A DNA stretch of 64,000 nucleotides from contig NZ_BDUD01000001.1 in NCBI RefSeq assembly GCF_003113895.1, positions 124,001-188,000 of the forward strand, in the 5' to 3' direction. This DNA is from Nostoc commune NIES-4072 (GTDB taxonomy: Bacteria; Cyanobacteriota; Cyanobacteriia; Cyanobacteriales; Nostocaceae). The position numbers were made by a program, and so were the translations under genes. Positions 8,365 through 19,199 of this stretch are shown piece after piece. Within the stretch, counting starts at the first letter, position 1, and each line of letters opens with the position of its first letter. The notes beneath the pieces are model-generated. The model did not search any database, had not been told where the DNA came from, and was given only the letters and a program-made list of their open reading frames with translations.

Positions 8365-9606
8365 ATGGTATTATCACTGTCTTCTCATAACGTTATCCAG
8401 TATCTGCTAGAAGCGGGGCTGTGTAGCTCAGAAGATGGCGCATCAGATAAATCTGAGTTGCCAGGAATTAGTAAGAACAATTTCGGTTTACTAGTGACTC
8501 TAGCAGATAATCGTCAACTGCTCATTAAACAAGAACGTAACCTTAAAAACAATGACGGCGCTCCTCATGAATTGTTCCAGGAGTGGCTATTTCATCAGTT
8601 GCTCCAGCAGTTTCCAGTTCTCGGCAATATTTCCGCCATTGCACCATTGGTAGTCCATTTTGACGAAGAAAATTCTATTCTTGTCCGCAACTACTTAGGT
8701 GATTATCTAGAGCTTGCGACATTCTACCACAACAATGATATTTTTCCACAAGAAATTGCTACTGCGATCGGCACTACTTTAGCGGGACTCCATCGCGCAA
8801 CCTATAACCGCCGAGAATATAAAGATTTTATGGCAACTGCTCCTCAAGGAGAGTTTCGCTATGGCTTTTACAATCCGGCGCAAGGGATAGAGTCAATTGG
8901 GCGGGAGATTTTTGGGACGGTTCCCACGGAGGCGCTGAAATTTTATTTACTATACCAGCAGTCTGAGAGTTTGGAATCTGCGATCGCTGATTTGGCTTAT
9001 GATTGGAATCCTTGCTGCTTGACTCACAACGACCTGAAATTGAACAACATTTTGGTTCATTCTAGGTGGGAGAAACTAGATAATTGTCTAGTACGACTAA
9101 TTGATTGGGAAGCTTGTTCTTGGGGAGATCCCGCTTTTGATTTAGGTACTTTACTAGCAAGCTATTTAGGAATTTGGCTCAAGAGTCTCGTAGTAGACCC
9201 CACCATTGAGTTAGAAGAATCTCTACATCTAGCATTGACACCGTTGGAGAGTTTACAACCTTCAATCATTGCTCTAATTAGGGCTTATCTAAATGCTTTC
9301 CCAATGATTTTGGAATACCGCAGTGACTTCATTGTGCGAGTTATTCAGTTTGCGGGGCTAGCACTGATTCATCAAATTCAGGATATGATTACCTGCCAAA
9401 AATCCTTTAATAATGCTGACATTTGTATGCTCCAAGTAGCTAAAAGTTTACTGACGATGCCGCAGCAAGGTGTACTAACTATTTTTGGGATATCAGAGTT
9501 AGAGATTCTGAATCCTGTAGCAAAAATCCATAAACTTACTCAACCTGTAAAAGAGCCACAGCTACTTCGTCTTTATTACGATAAAACTCGGCTGCGTGGT
9601 TGTTAA
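8365..9606 (+). CDS. APH/CHK-family phosphotransferase, LanK-like
   Basis: 413 residues with a protein-kinase-like fold of the aminoglycoside phosphotransferase type. The Brenner/catalytic loop is CLTHNDLKLNNILV (about residue 217-230) and the metal-binding segment is LIDWEACSWGDPAFDLG (about 245-261). The N-terminal lobe has LLIKQE as the lysine strand. The substrate cannot be read from sequence. A HopA1-family gene follows on the same strand; an APH-like kinase plus a HopA1-like lyase is the split dehydratase pair of class V lanthipeptide systems (LanK/LanY), so it may phosphorylate Ser/Thr in a peptide. Two non-ATPase-like extensions (about 1-40 and 375-413) are unassigned. Confidence 0.8.
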   Translation: MVLSLSSHNVIQYLLEAGLCSSEDGASDKSELPGISKNNFGLLVTLADNRQLLIKQERNLKNNDGAPHELFQEWLFHQLLQQFPVLGNISAIAPLVVHFDEENSILVRNYLGDYLELATFYHNNDIFPQEIATAIGTTLAGLHRATYNRREYKDFMATAPQGEFRYGFYNPAQGIESIGREIFGTVPTEALKFYLLYQQSESLESAIADLAYDWNPCCLTHNDLKLNNILVHSRWEKLDNCLVRLIDWEACSWGDPAFDLGTLLASYLGIWLKSLVVDPTIELEESLHLALTPLESLQPSIIALIRAYLNAFPMILEYRSDFIVRVIQFAGLALIHQIQDMITCQKSFNNADICMLQVAKSLLTMPQQGVLTIFGISELEILNPVAKIHKLTQPVKEPQLLRLYYDKTRLRGC

Positions 9607-9829
9607 TGGCAAGGAGTAGAACAATTCTGTTAGCGGATATAGGACTCATATTTGATTTTTGAACAAAACTCAGTACACCTTTATTCCTTCTTCCCAGTCC
9701 CCAGTTCCCAATCCCTTACCTTTAGGACTGATTCAGAAATCAAATCGGATTGCTATAGCTAAGGTTTAGCCCATTCTGGCTCCTGACTGCTGAATTCTGT
9801 TTTTTAAAGTTTAAGTTCTAAATGGATTA

Positions 9830-10912
9830 ATGCTAAATTACTCTATCAATCAACCGCTAACTTCTCTATTCGACATTGCTAAAAATATCCAGATTGAGTC
9901 TAATTTTTGTATTTATCATCCCAATTATCAACCCTTTGGTCTGCCGACTAAAATAGCTGAGAGATTTCAGCACAATTCTGTAGATTTACAACAGAAGTAT
10001 CTCACTTTACTACTGCGGAACTTTCTCTATGGGATCTATTACAATGGCTCTCTACAAAGTACTTTAGCAGTCAATACTGACACGCCAAAGCAGAATTTAG
10101 CAGATAATTCCATTTTGGAAATTGATTGGAACTTTTACGAGCAATTGCACGCCAGTAATCACGGTATAGGTTACTTTGACCCTCGATGGCAGGTGTTGCG
10201 TAAAGAACCTGATGGTACTATGGCGGTGACTAAAGGCGGTTTAACACTTTATGTTGAGCCAGACTGCCATTTAAAATCCAGCAAGAAATCTACCAAAGTG
10301 GGTGACATGGTAGCAATCTGGATGCCCAAAAATAGAATGCAAAATGGCTGTTACTTGGCAGTTAGCAATGTCGGACAAGAACAACTAAGTAACCCTGATG
10401 CTGATTTGGGAGCAGGGCGAATTTACTTTAACTTTACGCCATCTGGTGCGATCGCTCTCATGGAAAGTCTGACACTGCAATTGAATGCAGCCTCAATTCC
10501 CTTTAGCTTTCAGGTTCTCCACAATCCCAGTGCATACGGACGCTATGATTCGGGATTGCTCTACTTTGAACTCCCCGACTATCCAGCGATTCGCACAATC
10601 CTTGAGGCTGTTTATTTAGAAAATCAATCCTATTTCCAGCCCAAAATTCCTTTGTTTACAAAATTTTTAGCGCCGGGGTTAGGTTTAGCCGAAGAACCAA
10701 TTCAAAAATTTGCAGCACAAGAAAGTTTTGGGATGAACCGTTGCCAAATTGTCGCTAATGCTTTGTTTGAAGCTTGGCAAAAGGGTAAGAATGCGATGGA
10801 AGAACGGATGAGGACGATTGATGAACATTTTGCACGACACCTAATAGATTTACAGCGTCCTTATCTTAATCCAAGTTCTGAGGATATATATAAACCAATA
10901 CATTTGGGTTAA
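9830..10912 (+). CDS. HopA1-family protein, LanY-like
   Basis: 360 residues. The HopA1 domain covers about residues 130-330: KGGLTLYVE, a conserved GDMVAIWMPKNR, GRIYFNFTPSGAIALMESLT, IPFSFQVLHNPSAYGRYDSG, and a C-terminal SFGMNRCQIVANALFEAW. The family is named after a Pseudomonas type III effector, but free-standing bacterial members act as phospho-Ser/Thr lyases in class V lanthipeptide biosynthesis. It lies 223 bases after the APH-like kinase; the gap contains dispersed repeats, so co-transcription is likely but not certain. No LanX cyclase or clear precursor gene was found nearby. Confidence 0.8.
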   Translation: MLNYSINQPLTSLFDIAKNIQIESNFCIYHPNYQPFGLPTKIAERFQHNSVDLQQKYLTLLLRNFLYGIYYNGSLQSTLAVNTDTPKQNLADNSILEIDWNFYEQLHASNHGIGYFDPRWQVLRKEPDGTMAVTKGGLTLYVEPDCHLKSSKKSTKVGDMVAIWMPKNRMQNGCYLAVSNVGQEQLSNPDADLGAGRIYFNFTPSGAIALMESLTLQLNAASIPFSFQVLHNPSAYGRYDSGLLYFELPDYPAIRTILEAVYLENQSYFQPKIPLFTKFLAPGLGLAEEPIQKFAAQESFGMNRCQIVANALFEAWQKGKNAMEERMRTIDEHFARHLIDLQRPYLNPSSEDIYKPIHLG

Positions 10913-11099
10913 GGGTAAAACTCTTTGTCAAAGTCAATTTTTTTTAACGTATGAAACTTACGCACAGATAATGGAAAATTGAACCACAGAGACACAGAGA
11001 AGACGGAGTAATAAGAGTTTGAGATGTATGTTGCGTAAGTCAACATTTAAATATGGAATATCTTAGATAAGAAACAAAGAAATACAAAAATTGGGAAAA

Positions 11100-11121
11100 G
11101 GGTGGGCAAGCTTGCCCACCC
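11100..11121 (-). terminator. 22-bp perfect palindrome after nifH
   Basis: GGGTGGGCAAG and its exact reverse complement abut with no loop, 21 bases beyond the nifH stop codon. It can fold on either strand and could end nifH and the convergent HopA1 transcript, but it lacks a long T run and also resembles dispersed Nostoc palindromes. Confidence 0.5.
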
Positions 11122-11142
11122 TAAACCATTATTTAATTGGTA

Positions 11143-13206
<2,064 letters not shown>

Positions 13207-13216
13207 TTAAGGCAAG

Positions 13217-13281
13217 AGACGCGATAAATCGCCGTCTTTACAATAATCAGTCCTTTGTAGAGACGGCAATTTATCGCGTCT
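13217..13281. repeat. Inverted repeat of the 'agacgcgataaat' type
   Basis: Two 21-base arms (13217-13237 and 13261-13281) are reverse complements at 20 of 21 positions, around a 23-base loop. Similar AGACGCGAT elements recur at about 58035-58060. Probably a small non-autonomous palindromic element. Confidence 0.75.
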
Positions 13282-13507
13282 TCGCTTTGCGATAAGCGGC
13301 GTGTCATCAAAAAACCTTATCCGAACCGTATTGGAATAAATTTTGCGATCGCACCAAGCACCAAGCACCAAACACCCAACCCAAGCGATCGCAATTATAG
13401 TTAAGTTAAACAAAGTGAATTATCAAAAATAATCATAATACACAAAAAACTCCCTTTTCAAATAAAGGGAGTCAAGAGTTACTGATTAAAAATTAACTTC
13501 TACCATC

Positions 13508-13777
13508 ACGTTTCGGTGTTTCGCTCAGTCTGTAGCAGCTTCCGCTTTCCCTGTAGGAACTTCTGCTTTAACGTTTCGGTGTTTCGCGCAGCCTGTAGCA
13601 GCTTCCGCTTTCCCTGTAGGAACTTCTGCTTTAACGTTTCGGTGTTTCGCGCAGCCTGTAGCAGCTTCCGCTTTCCCTGTAGGAACTTCTGCTTTAACGT
13701 TTCGGTGTTTCGCGCACTCTGTAGCAGCTTCCGCTTTCCCGTTTCGGTGTTTCGCGCAGTCTGTAGCAACTTCCGCC
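13508..13777. repeat. 63-bp tandem repeat, about 4.3 copies
   Basis: Units start at 13508, 13571, 13634 and 13697, exactly 63 bases apart (21 codons), each starting ACGTTTCGGTGTTTCGC. The units are nearly identical, and a partial copy starts at about 13739. All six frames are partly open because the period is a multiple of three, which creates false open frames on both strands. No coding signal supports a protein. Confidence 0.9.
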
Positions 13778-13830
13778 ATGAAGATAGCTACGAGTATCAG
13801 ATGGCTGGAGGTATTTGTAAAAGCGCATCG
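13777..13830 (+). pseudogene. C-terminal relic of the 55.2-kb coiled-coil family
   Basis: Directly after the 63-bp repeats, the plus strand reads EDSYEYQMAGGICKSASKT. The intact protein encoded at 55199-55585 contains KDSREYEMAGGVRRSESLRKS. The shared D-S-x-E-Y-x-M-A-G-G-(V/I)-x-(K/R)-S pattern is too specific to be chance. Nothing recognisable of the rest of the gene remains, so this is a decayed paralogue or a truncated gene whose 5' part was replaced by the tandem repeats. Confidence 0.6.
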
Positions 13831-13864
13831 AAAACACAGGTTCCAATGTTCAGCCGGGGGAGTT

Positions 13865-16800
13865 TCAAATTGGCTGTTTGCGCCAATTGCGTTTTTTAAG
13901 CTTTGTTTGCCAAGACTCCATGTAAGTGTAGAAAACTGGCGTTAAATAAAGTGTGAGAAACTGCGAGAACACTAACCCCCCAACTACTGCTAAACCAAGG
14001 GGGCGGCGTGTATCTGCTCCGGCTCCTAAACCGAGGGCGATGGGTAGCGTACCCATAAGTGCTGCCATTGTCGTCATCATAATTGGACGGAATCTCACTA
14101 AGCAGGCTTCATAGATAGCCTCATAAGGGGTTTTGCCATTTTGACGAGCAATAATTGCAAAGTCAACCATCATGATCCCGTTTTTCTTCACAATGCCAAC
14201 CAGCAGGATAATACCCACGAAAGCGTAAATATTCAAGTCAACTTGAAACAGCAACAGCGTCAGCAGTGCCCCAAATCCAGCAGAGGGTAAGCTAGAAAGG
14301 ATTGTCAACGGGTGAATGAAGTTTTCGTAGAGAATCCCCAATACAATATAAATCACGAAGATGGCAACCAGTAGTAGCAGTCCTAAGCCCTGAATTGATG
14401 ACTGGAATGCCTGGGCTGAACCTTGGAAGCCTGTACTAATAGTAGGTGGCAGTGTTTGACGGGCGAGTTGCTCAATTTTCCCTGTGACATTACCGAGTGA
14501 CACTCCTGGCTTTAGGTTAAAGGAGAAGGTGACTGATGCAAGTTGCCCTTTGTGGTTGATAGTCAAGGGCCCCACATCTTTGCTCAAGGTTGCTACAGCG
14601 CTGAGAGGTACAAGTTGTCCACTGGGAGCGCGAACTGAGAGTAAATCTAGAGCGTTGGCATTTTGCTGATATTTTGGTTCTACGCCCATAATTACTTGAT
14701 ACTGGCTATCGGGAGCGTAGATGGTGGAAACTTGGCGAGTACCATAAGCATTACTCAGAGCAGTTTCGATTTGATTAGCAGTCAAACCTAAAGCTGAAGC
14801 TTGGTCGCGGTTAATATCTACTTTGACTTGCGGATTTTTAATTTGCAAATCGCTGTTGACATCTTGTAAATCTGAGAGCGATCGCAATTTCTCTTCTAAA
14901 GCTGGAGCGTATTGGTAAAGTTCCTGAATATTGGGACTTTGCAGAGTAAATTGATATTGCGCTTTTGTTTGTTGTCCACCTACATTAATCGCTGGGGGAT
15001 TTTGTAAGAATACCTTGATTCCAGGTACAACTGACAACTTCGGTCGGAGTTCCTGCACAACTTCATCGGCACTCAGATGGCGTTGAGAACGAGGCTTGAG
15101 TTCGATTAAAATTCTGCCAGCGTTGGCGGAAGCATTTGGCCCACCAGCCCCGACGCTGGAGTTCATCGAATCAACATTCGGATCGCGGTAAGCGATCGCA
15201 GCTACAGCCTGTTGATGTTTTACCATTTCATCAAAGGATATATCTTCTGATGCCTGAGTAGTTGCAGTAATTTGTCCAACATCTGCGTTGGGAACAAACC
15301 CTTTCGGCACAACTATAAATAGATATACTGTCGCTACAAGAATCGCCCCCGAAATCACCATTGTTGTGCGGTGATACTTGAGTGATTTTTTCAAACTCCA
15401 ATCATATCCGCCCAATATCACATTAAAAATGTTTTCGGAAAAGTTGTAGAGACGACGGTTAAAGCTTTGGATTTTAGATTTTGGATTTTGAATTTTGGAT
15501 TGGGAATTAAGAATTTCTCCCTCATCTCCCTCATCTCCCCCTGCTTCCCCTGCTTCCCCTGCTTGCTCATGATGAGGTGGACTCAAGAATCTCGAACACA
15601 GCATTGGCGTTAAGCTGAGGGAAATTACGCCAGAAACCAAGATGGCAACGCTGATAGTAACGGCAAACTCGCGGAATAATCGCCCCAGAATGCCTTCCAT
15701 AAAAAGTATCGGGATAAATACTGCTACTAAGGAGATGGTCATTGATAAAATTGTGAAACCAATCTCTTTAGAACCATTTAGGGCTGCTTCCATGCGGCTT
15801 TCGCCCATTTCCATGTGGCGAACAATATTCTCCAGCATGACTACGGCATCATCTACCACGAAACCTACTGAAAGAGTTAACGCCATCAGTGATAGGTTAT
15901 CGAGGGAAAAACCCAGTAGCACCATGACTCCAAAGGTCGCTACTATCGAAAGCGGTACTGCCAAACTGGGGATGACTGTAGCAGAGATATTGCGAAGGAA
16001 TAGAAAGATTACTAGCACCACCAGGGCGATGGTGAGTAACAGTGTGAATTGTACATCATCCACTGACTCCCGAATTGACTGGGAGCGATCGTAGAGAATA
16101 TCCATGTTCACAGCCGCCGGAATCTGTGTCCTAAAGGTGGGTAGCAGTTTCTTGATTGCATCCACTACTTGAACGGTATTAGTTCCGGGTTGGCGCTGAA
16201 TTGCTAAAACGATCGCCCGCACACCAGAATTTTGGATTGAGGATTTCTCCCCTGCGCCTTTACTCTCTTTCTTGACAGGAAAATACCAACTCGCAATCTT
16301 ATCGTTTTCCACGCTGTCGAGAACTTGACCTAGTTCCCCTAGCTGGACTGGTGCGCCGTTTTGATAAGCTACATTCAAGGAGCGATAGCTGGCGGCATCG
16401 TTGAGTTGACCGTTTGCTTGGATGGTAGAATTCTGCTCTTGACCGTAAAGTGTCCCAGTAGGTAGATTGACATTTCCGTTAGCGATCGCATCTGCTACTT
16501 CATCAATTCCTATTCCTTTGACACTCAGCGATTCCGGGTCAACCTGAATTCGTACCGCATACTTTTGGGAGCCGTACACTTGCACTTGCGCCACTCCATC
16601 CACCATTGAGAGACGTTGTGCTAGCAATGTCTCAGCGTACTTGTCTACAGTTGACAAAGGCAGAATAGACGAATTGAGGGAGATGTAAAGGACTGGCTGA
16701 TCCGCCGGATTTACCTTTCGGAAAGATGGCGGATTAGGCATATTTGTAGGCAGCTGCCTCGCTGCCTTAGAAATAGCAGATTGCACATCTTGGGCTGCCC

Positions 16801-17107
16801 CGTCGATATCCCGATTTAGGTCAAATTGCAGCGTAATCTGGGCACTACCCAAAGAACTGGTAGAGTTCATCGAACTCACTCCCGCGATGCTAGAAAACTG
16901 CTGCTCTAAAGGAGTTGCTACCGAGGAAGCCATCGTTTCTGGGCTAGCTCCGGGTAAGTTAGCTGTTACCTGGAGTGTTGGATAATCCACATTAGGCAAG
17001 TCGCTAACGGGTAGCTGTTGGTAACTGATCAGCCCAAATATCAAAATGCCAACCATAACTAGAGTTGTCATGATTGGACGCCGGATAAATAGCTCGGAAA
17101 TGTTCAT
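13865..17107 (-). CDS. RND efflux pump, inner-membrane transporter (AcrB/HAE1 type)
   Basis: 1080 residues, starting MNISELFIRRPIMTTLVMVG. Proton-relay residues are present: GFVVDDAVVMLENIV in TM4 and GIVKKNGIMMVDFAI in TM10. Two large periplasmic porter regions follow TM1 and TM7. It would pump drugs, lipophiles or siderophore-like compounds together with the adaptor encoded upstream on the same strand (17352-18758). Odd feature: residues about 511-548, in the cytoplasmic loop between the halves, are made of in-frame low-complexity genome repeats (EAGEAGGDEGDEG, SKIQNPKSKIQ), and a second such stretch (KKESKGAGEKSSIQNSG) lies near residue 281-297. The lengths remain in frame, so the pump is probably functional. 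Confidence 0.93.
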   Translation of the reverse strand: MNISELFIRRPIMTTLVMVGILIFGLISYQQLPVSDLPNVDYPTLQVTANLPGASPETMASSVATPLEQQFSSIAGVSSMNSTSSLGSAQITLQFDLNRDIDGAAQDVQSAISKAARQLPTNMPNPPSFRKVNPADQPVLYISLNSSILPLSTVDKYAETLLAQRLSMVDGVAQVQVYGSQKYAVRIQVDPESLSVKGIGIDEVADAIANGNVNLPTGTLYGQEQNSTIQANGQLNDAASYRSLNVAYQNGAPVQLGELGQVLDSVENDKIASWYFPVKKESKGAGEKSSIQNSGVRAIVLAIQRQPGTNTVQVVDAIKKLLPTFRTQIPAAVNMDILYDRSQSIRESVDDVQFTLLLTIALVVLVIFLFLRNISATVIPSLAVPLSIVATFGVMVLLGFSLDNLSLMALTLSVGFVVDDAVVMLENIVRHMEMGESRMEAALNGSKEIGFTILSMTISLVAVFIPILFMEGILGRLFREFAVTISVAILVSGVISLSLTPMLCSRFLSPPHHEQAGEAGEAGGDEGDEGEILNSQSKIQNPKSKIQSFNRRLYNFSENIFNVILGGYDWSLKKSLKYHRTTMVISGAILVATVYLFIVVPKGFVPNADVGQITATTQASEDISFDEMVKHQQAVAAIAYRDPNVDSMNSSVGAGGPNASANAGRILIELKPRSQRHLSADEVVQELRPKLSVVPGIKVFLQNPPAINVGGQQTKAQYQFTLQSPNIQELYQYAPALEEKLRSLSDLQDVNSDLQIKNPQVKVDINRDQASALGLTANQIETALSNAYGTRQVSTIYAPDSQYQVIMGVEPKYQQNANALDLLSVRAPSGQLVPLSAVATLSKDVGPLTINHKGQLASVTFSFNLKPGVSLGNVTGKIEQLARQTLPPTISTGFQGSAQAFQSSIQGLGLLLLVAIFVIYIVLGILYENFIHPLTILSSLPSAGFGALLTLLLFQVDLNIYAFVGIILLVGIVKKNGIMMVDFAIIARQNGKTPYEAIYEACLVRFRPIMMTTMAALMGTLPIALGLGAGADTRRPLGLAVVGGLVFSQFLTLYLTPVFYTYMESWQTKLKKRNWRKQPI

Positions 17108-17351
17108 GCTAAGTGAGGAGTAAGGAGTACTGTTAGCGGTAGCGGGGCGTAGCCGTGCTGAGGAGTGCTAAGTACAGCTTTAGGTAAATTCGTGGCGATT
17201 TGAGGGTTAAAGTTTAAACGCAGAGGGGCGCAGAGGTAAGCGCAGAGGCACACGGAGAATTCGCTACGAATTAATGAAATGCTGTACTAAGTGAGGAGTA
17301 AGGAGTTCTGTTAGCGGTAACGGGGCGTTTACCTGTGTTGAGTAAGGAAGT

Positions 17352-18758
17352 TTATCTTTGTCTCCCTGCTCCCTGCTCCCCTGCCCCTCTGCTTCCTACT
17401 TCCGGTTTCACTTGGACTGTGGCACCAGGCACTAGGTTGAATTGTCCATCAGTGACTACTTGTTCGTCTGGTTTCAACCCTTGCTTAATCACTGTTTCGT
17501 TCCCAACGGTGTCACCTACCGTAATTGGACGCATTTCTGCTGTTTTGTCAGGTTTGACTACATACACAAACTGTCCCTGTTGTCCACTTTGTACTGCTTG
17601 GGAAGGCACAGTAATGGCATTTGGTTCTTCGCTCAGTTTGAGTACTACATTGACAAACTGCCCCGGAAACAGGCGCTCGTCAGCGTTGGCAAAAGTACCC
17701 TTAAGTTGAATTGTGCCTGTTTGGGTATTGACTCCACTATCAACAAAGGTGAGTTCGCCTCGTACCGGATGCCCTGCATCTTTAGGAGGTAAAGCATCAA
17801 CTGCTAATTTGCCGTTATTAGCACTGTATTTTTTGATGTCTGGCAGCAGTCGCTGTGGAATGGAAAAGTTGACATAAATCGGGCGAATTTGGCTGATTGT
17901 AATCAGTGGATCATCGGCATTCGCTTGTACCAAATTGCCTTGATTTAGTTTGAGGCTTCCTGTACGTCCAGCAATTGGTGAGTAAATAGAACTGTAAGAA
18001 AGCTGAACTTTGGCATTAGCGATCGCAGCTTCATCTGAAGCTACTGCTGCCTGGGCATTTTGGACATCTGCTTGGGCTGCCGCCACTGCTGCTTGAGCAT
18101 TTGCCACACCACCTCGATCTGCGTTTACCGTTGCCTGTTGAGCATTAGCAGTAGTCTGATACTGTTCCGCCTGTTCTTTACTGATTGCCCCTTGCTTGAG
18201 CAAGCTAGCATAACGTCGAGCCTGCACATTTGCATTTGTTGCCTGGGACTTATCCTTCATTACATTCGCTTTTGCCTGGTTCACCTGGGCGATCGCTTGT
18301 AGCACATTTGCCTGTGCCTGTTTCACCTGCGCTAAATCTTTGGCTTTGGCAGCATTAGCTTGCATCAGTGCGGCTTGTAGAGGGCGGGAATCAATTTTAA
18401 ATAACAAGTCTCCTTTCTTAACGTTCTGTCCTTGCTGAAAATAGACTCCCGTAAGTTGTCCACCCACTTGAGACTTGACAGATACTGTAGAATATGCTTC
18501 TACTGTTCCCGTAGCCGATAGCTGTATTGGAATCGTTTTTTGAGCCGCAGTAGCAACCACCACTGGTACAGCTCGTTTTTTTCCTGTTTCTTTTCCAGTT
18601 GATTGGGCTTCGGAAGCATTACAGGCACTACACAAATAGGCCAGACTTAAAATAAGTAGCGAGAACCGCCCTCTTTGAATAACGCTCTGAAAACGAGGAA
18701 CAGTTTGAGCGGCCAAGGACGAAGAGTTTATCGTCTGAACAGGGGCTAAACAGCGCAT
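17352..18758 (-). CDS. RND efflux periplasmic adaptor (membrane fusion protein)
   Basis: 468 residues. An N-terminal hydrophobic segment (about 30-46) and nearby cysteines suggest a signal peptide, possibly lipoprotein. Next come the first lipoyl half (TVEAYSTVSVKSQVGGQLTGVYFQQGQNVKKGDLLFKID), a long Ala/Gln-rich coiled-coil hairpin, the second lipoyl half (IYSPIAGRTGSLKLNQGNLV), a beta-barrel and a membrane-proximal domain. It links the RND pump to an outer-membrane channel. The pump gene follows after 244 bases of repeat-containing DNA on the same strand. The last residues (GSRGAGEQGAGRQR) are translated genome repeat. The start is uncertain; no good Shine-Dalgarno sequence is seen. Confidence 0.9.
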   Translation of the reverse strand: MRCLAPVQTINSSSLAAQTVPRFQSVIQRGRFSLLILSLAYLCSACNASEAQSTGKETGKKRAVPVVVATAAQKTIPIQLSATGTVEAYSTVSVKSQVGGQLTGVYFQQGQNVKKGDLLFKIDSRPLQAALMQANAAKAKDLAQVKQAQANVLQAIAQVNQAKANVMKDKSQATNANVQARRYASLLKQGAISKEQAEQYQTTANAQQATVNADRGGVANAQAAVAAAQADVQNAQAAVASDEAAIANAKVQLSYSSIYSPIAGRTGSLKLNQGNLVQANADDPLITISQIRPIYVNFSIPQRLLPDIKKYSANNGKLAVDALPPKDAGHPVRGELTFVDSGVNTQTGTIQLKGTFANADERLFPGQFVNVVLKLSEEPNAITVPSQAVQSGQQGQFVYVVKPDKTAEMRPITVGDTVGNETVIKQGLKPDEQVVTDGQFNLVPGATVQVKPEVGSRGAGEQGAGRQR

Positions 18759-19199
18759 ATCAACAATTCTGGAGGAAAGGGGAAAAGACAGACACGTACT
18801 AGCTTGTCATTAGACATCGCATTTTCCGCAAAATGGATGGTTGGTTGCGATTAATCTAATTAGAGAAGCGTAATATTAGTTAAGCTAAACATTAGTGTAC
18901 TAATATTATGTTTTTTCGCCTACCCCTTTAGGAGAGAAATTGTTGTTAAATTTTATGTAAGTTTATTTTACGAAGGCGTAGTTTACCGCCGTAGGCATCG
19001 CAGTTTATCTTTCAGCCCAAATAAATATTTTGACTCATCTCACGGCTACAAAAACATCGCTTGTCTTTCCGACATATTGCGATCGCGACACTCGTAGACT
19101 CGTTAACGCTCCGCTATCGTTTTCATAAAAAGCCGTGCAAAAATCAAAGTCATTAGTACCAATGACTAATGACCAATGACTGATGACTAATAACTAAAT
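18759..19199. other. Intergenic region with efflux-operon promoter and heptamer repeats
   Basis: Holds the inverted repeat at 18869-18906 on the upstream side of the adaptor gene. Near 19151-19198 there is a run of TAATGAC/CAATGAC heptamers, a short tandem repeat class that recurs at about 21535-21565, 41530-41600 and 62293-62332. Confidence 0.6.
18869..18906. promoter_or_regulatory. Perfect 10-bp inverted repeat upstream of the efflux genes
   Basis: TAATATTAGT (18869-18878) and its exact complement ACTAATATTA (18897-18906) are separated by 18 bases; an inner ATTAGT-N2-ACTAAT also exists. It lies 111 bases upstream of the adaptor start. It could be an operator for a TetR- or MarR-like repressor; no regulator gene is adjacent. 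It is AT rich, so an RNA hairpin role is less likely. Confidence 0.4.

Noticed and set aside
13506..13899. Open frames of 84-127 codons on both strands across 13.5-13.9 kb
   Set aside because: They are produced by the 63-bp tandem repeat, whose period is a multiple of three; no ribosome site and no recognisable protein, except the short relic at 13777-13830.
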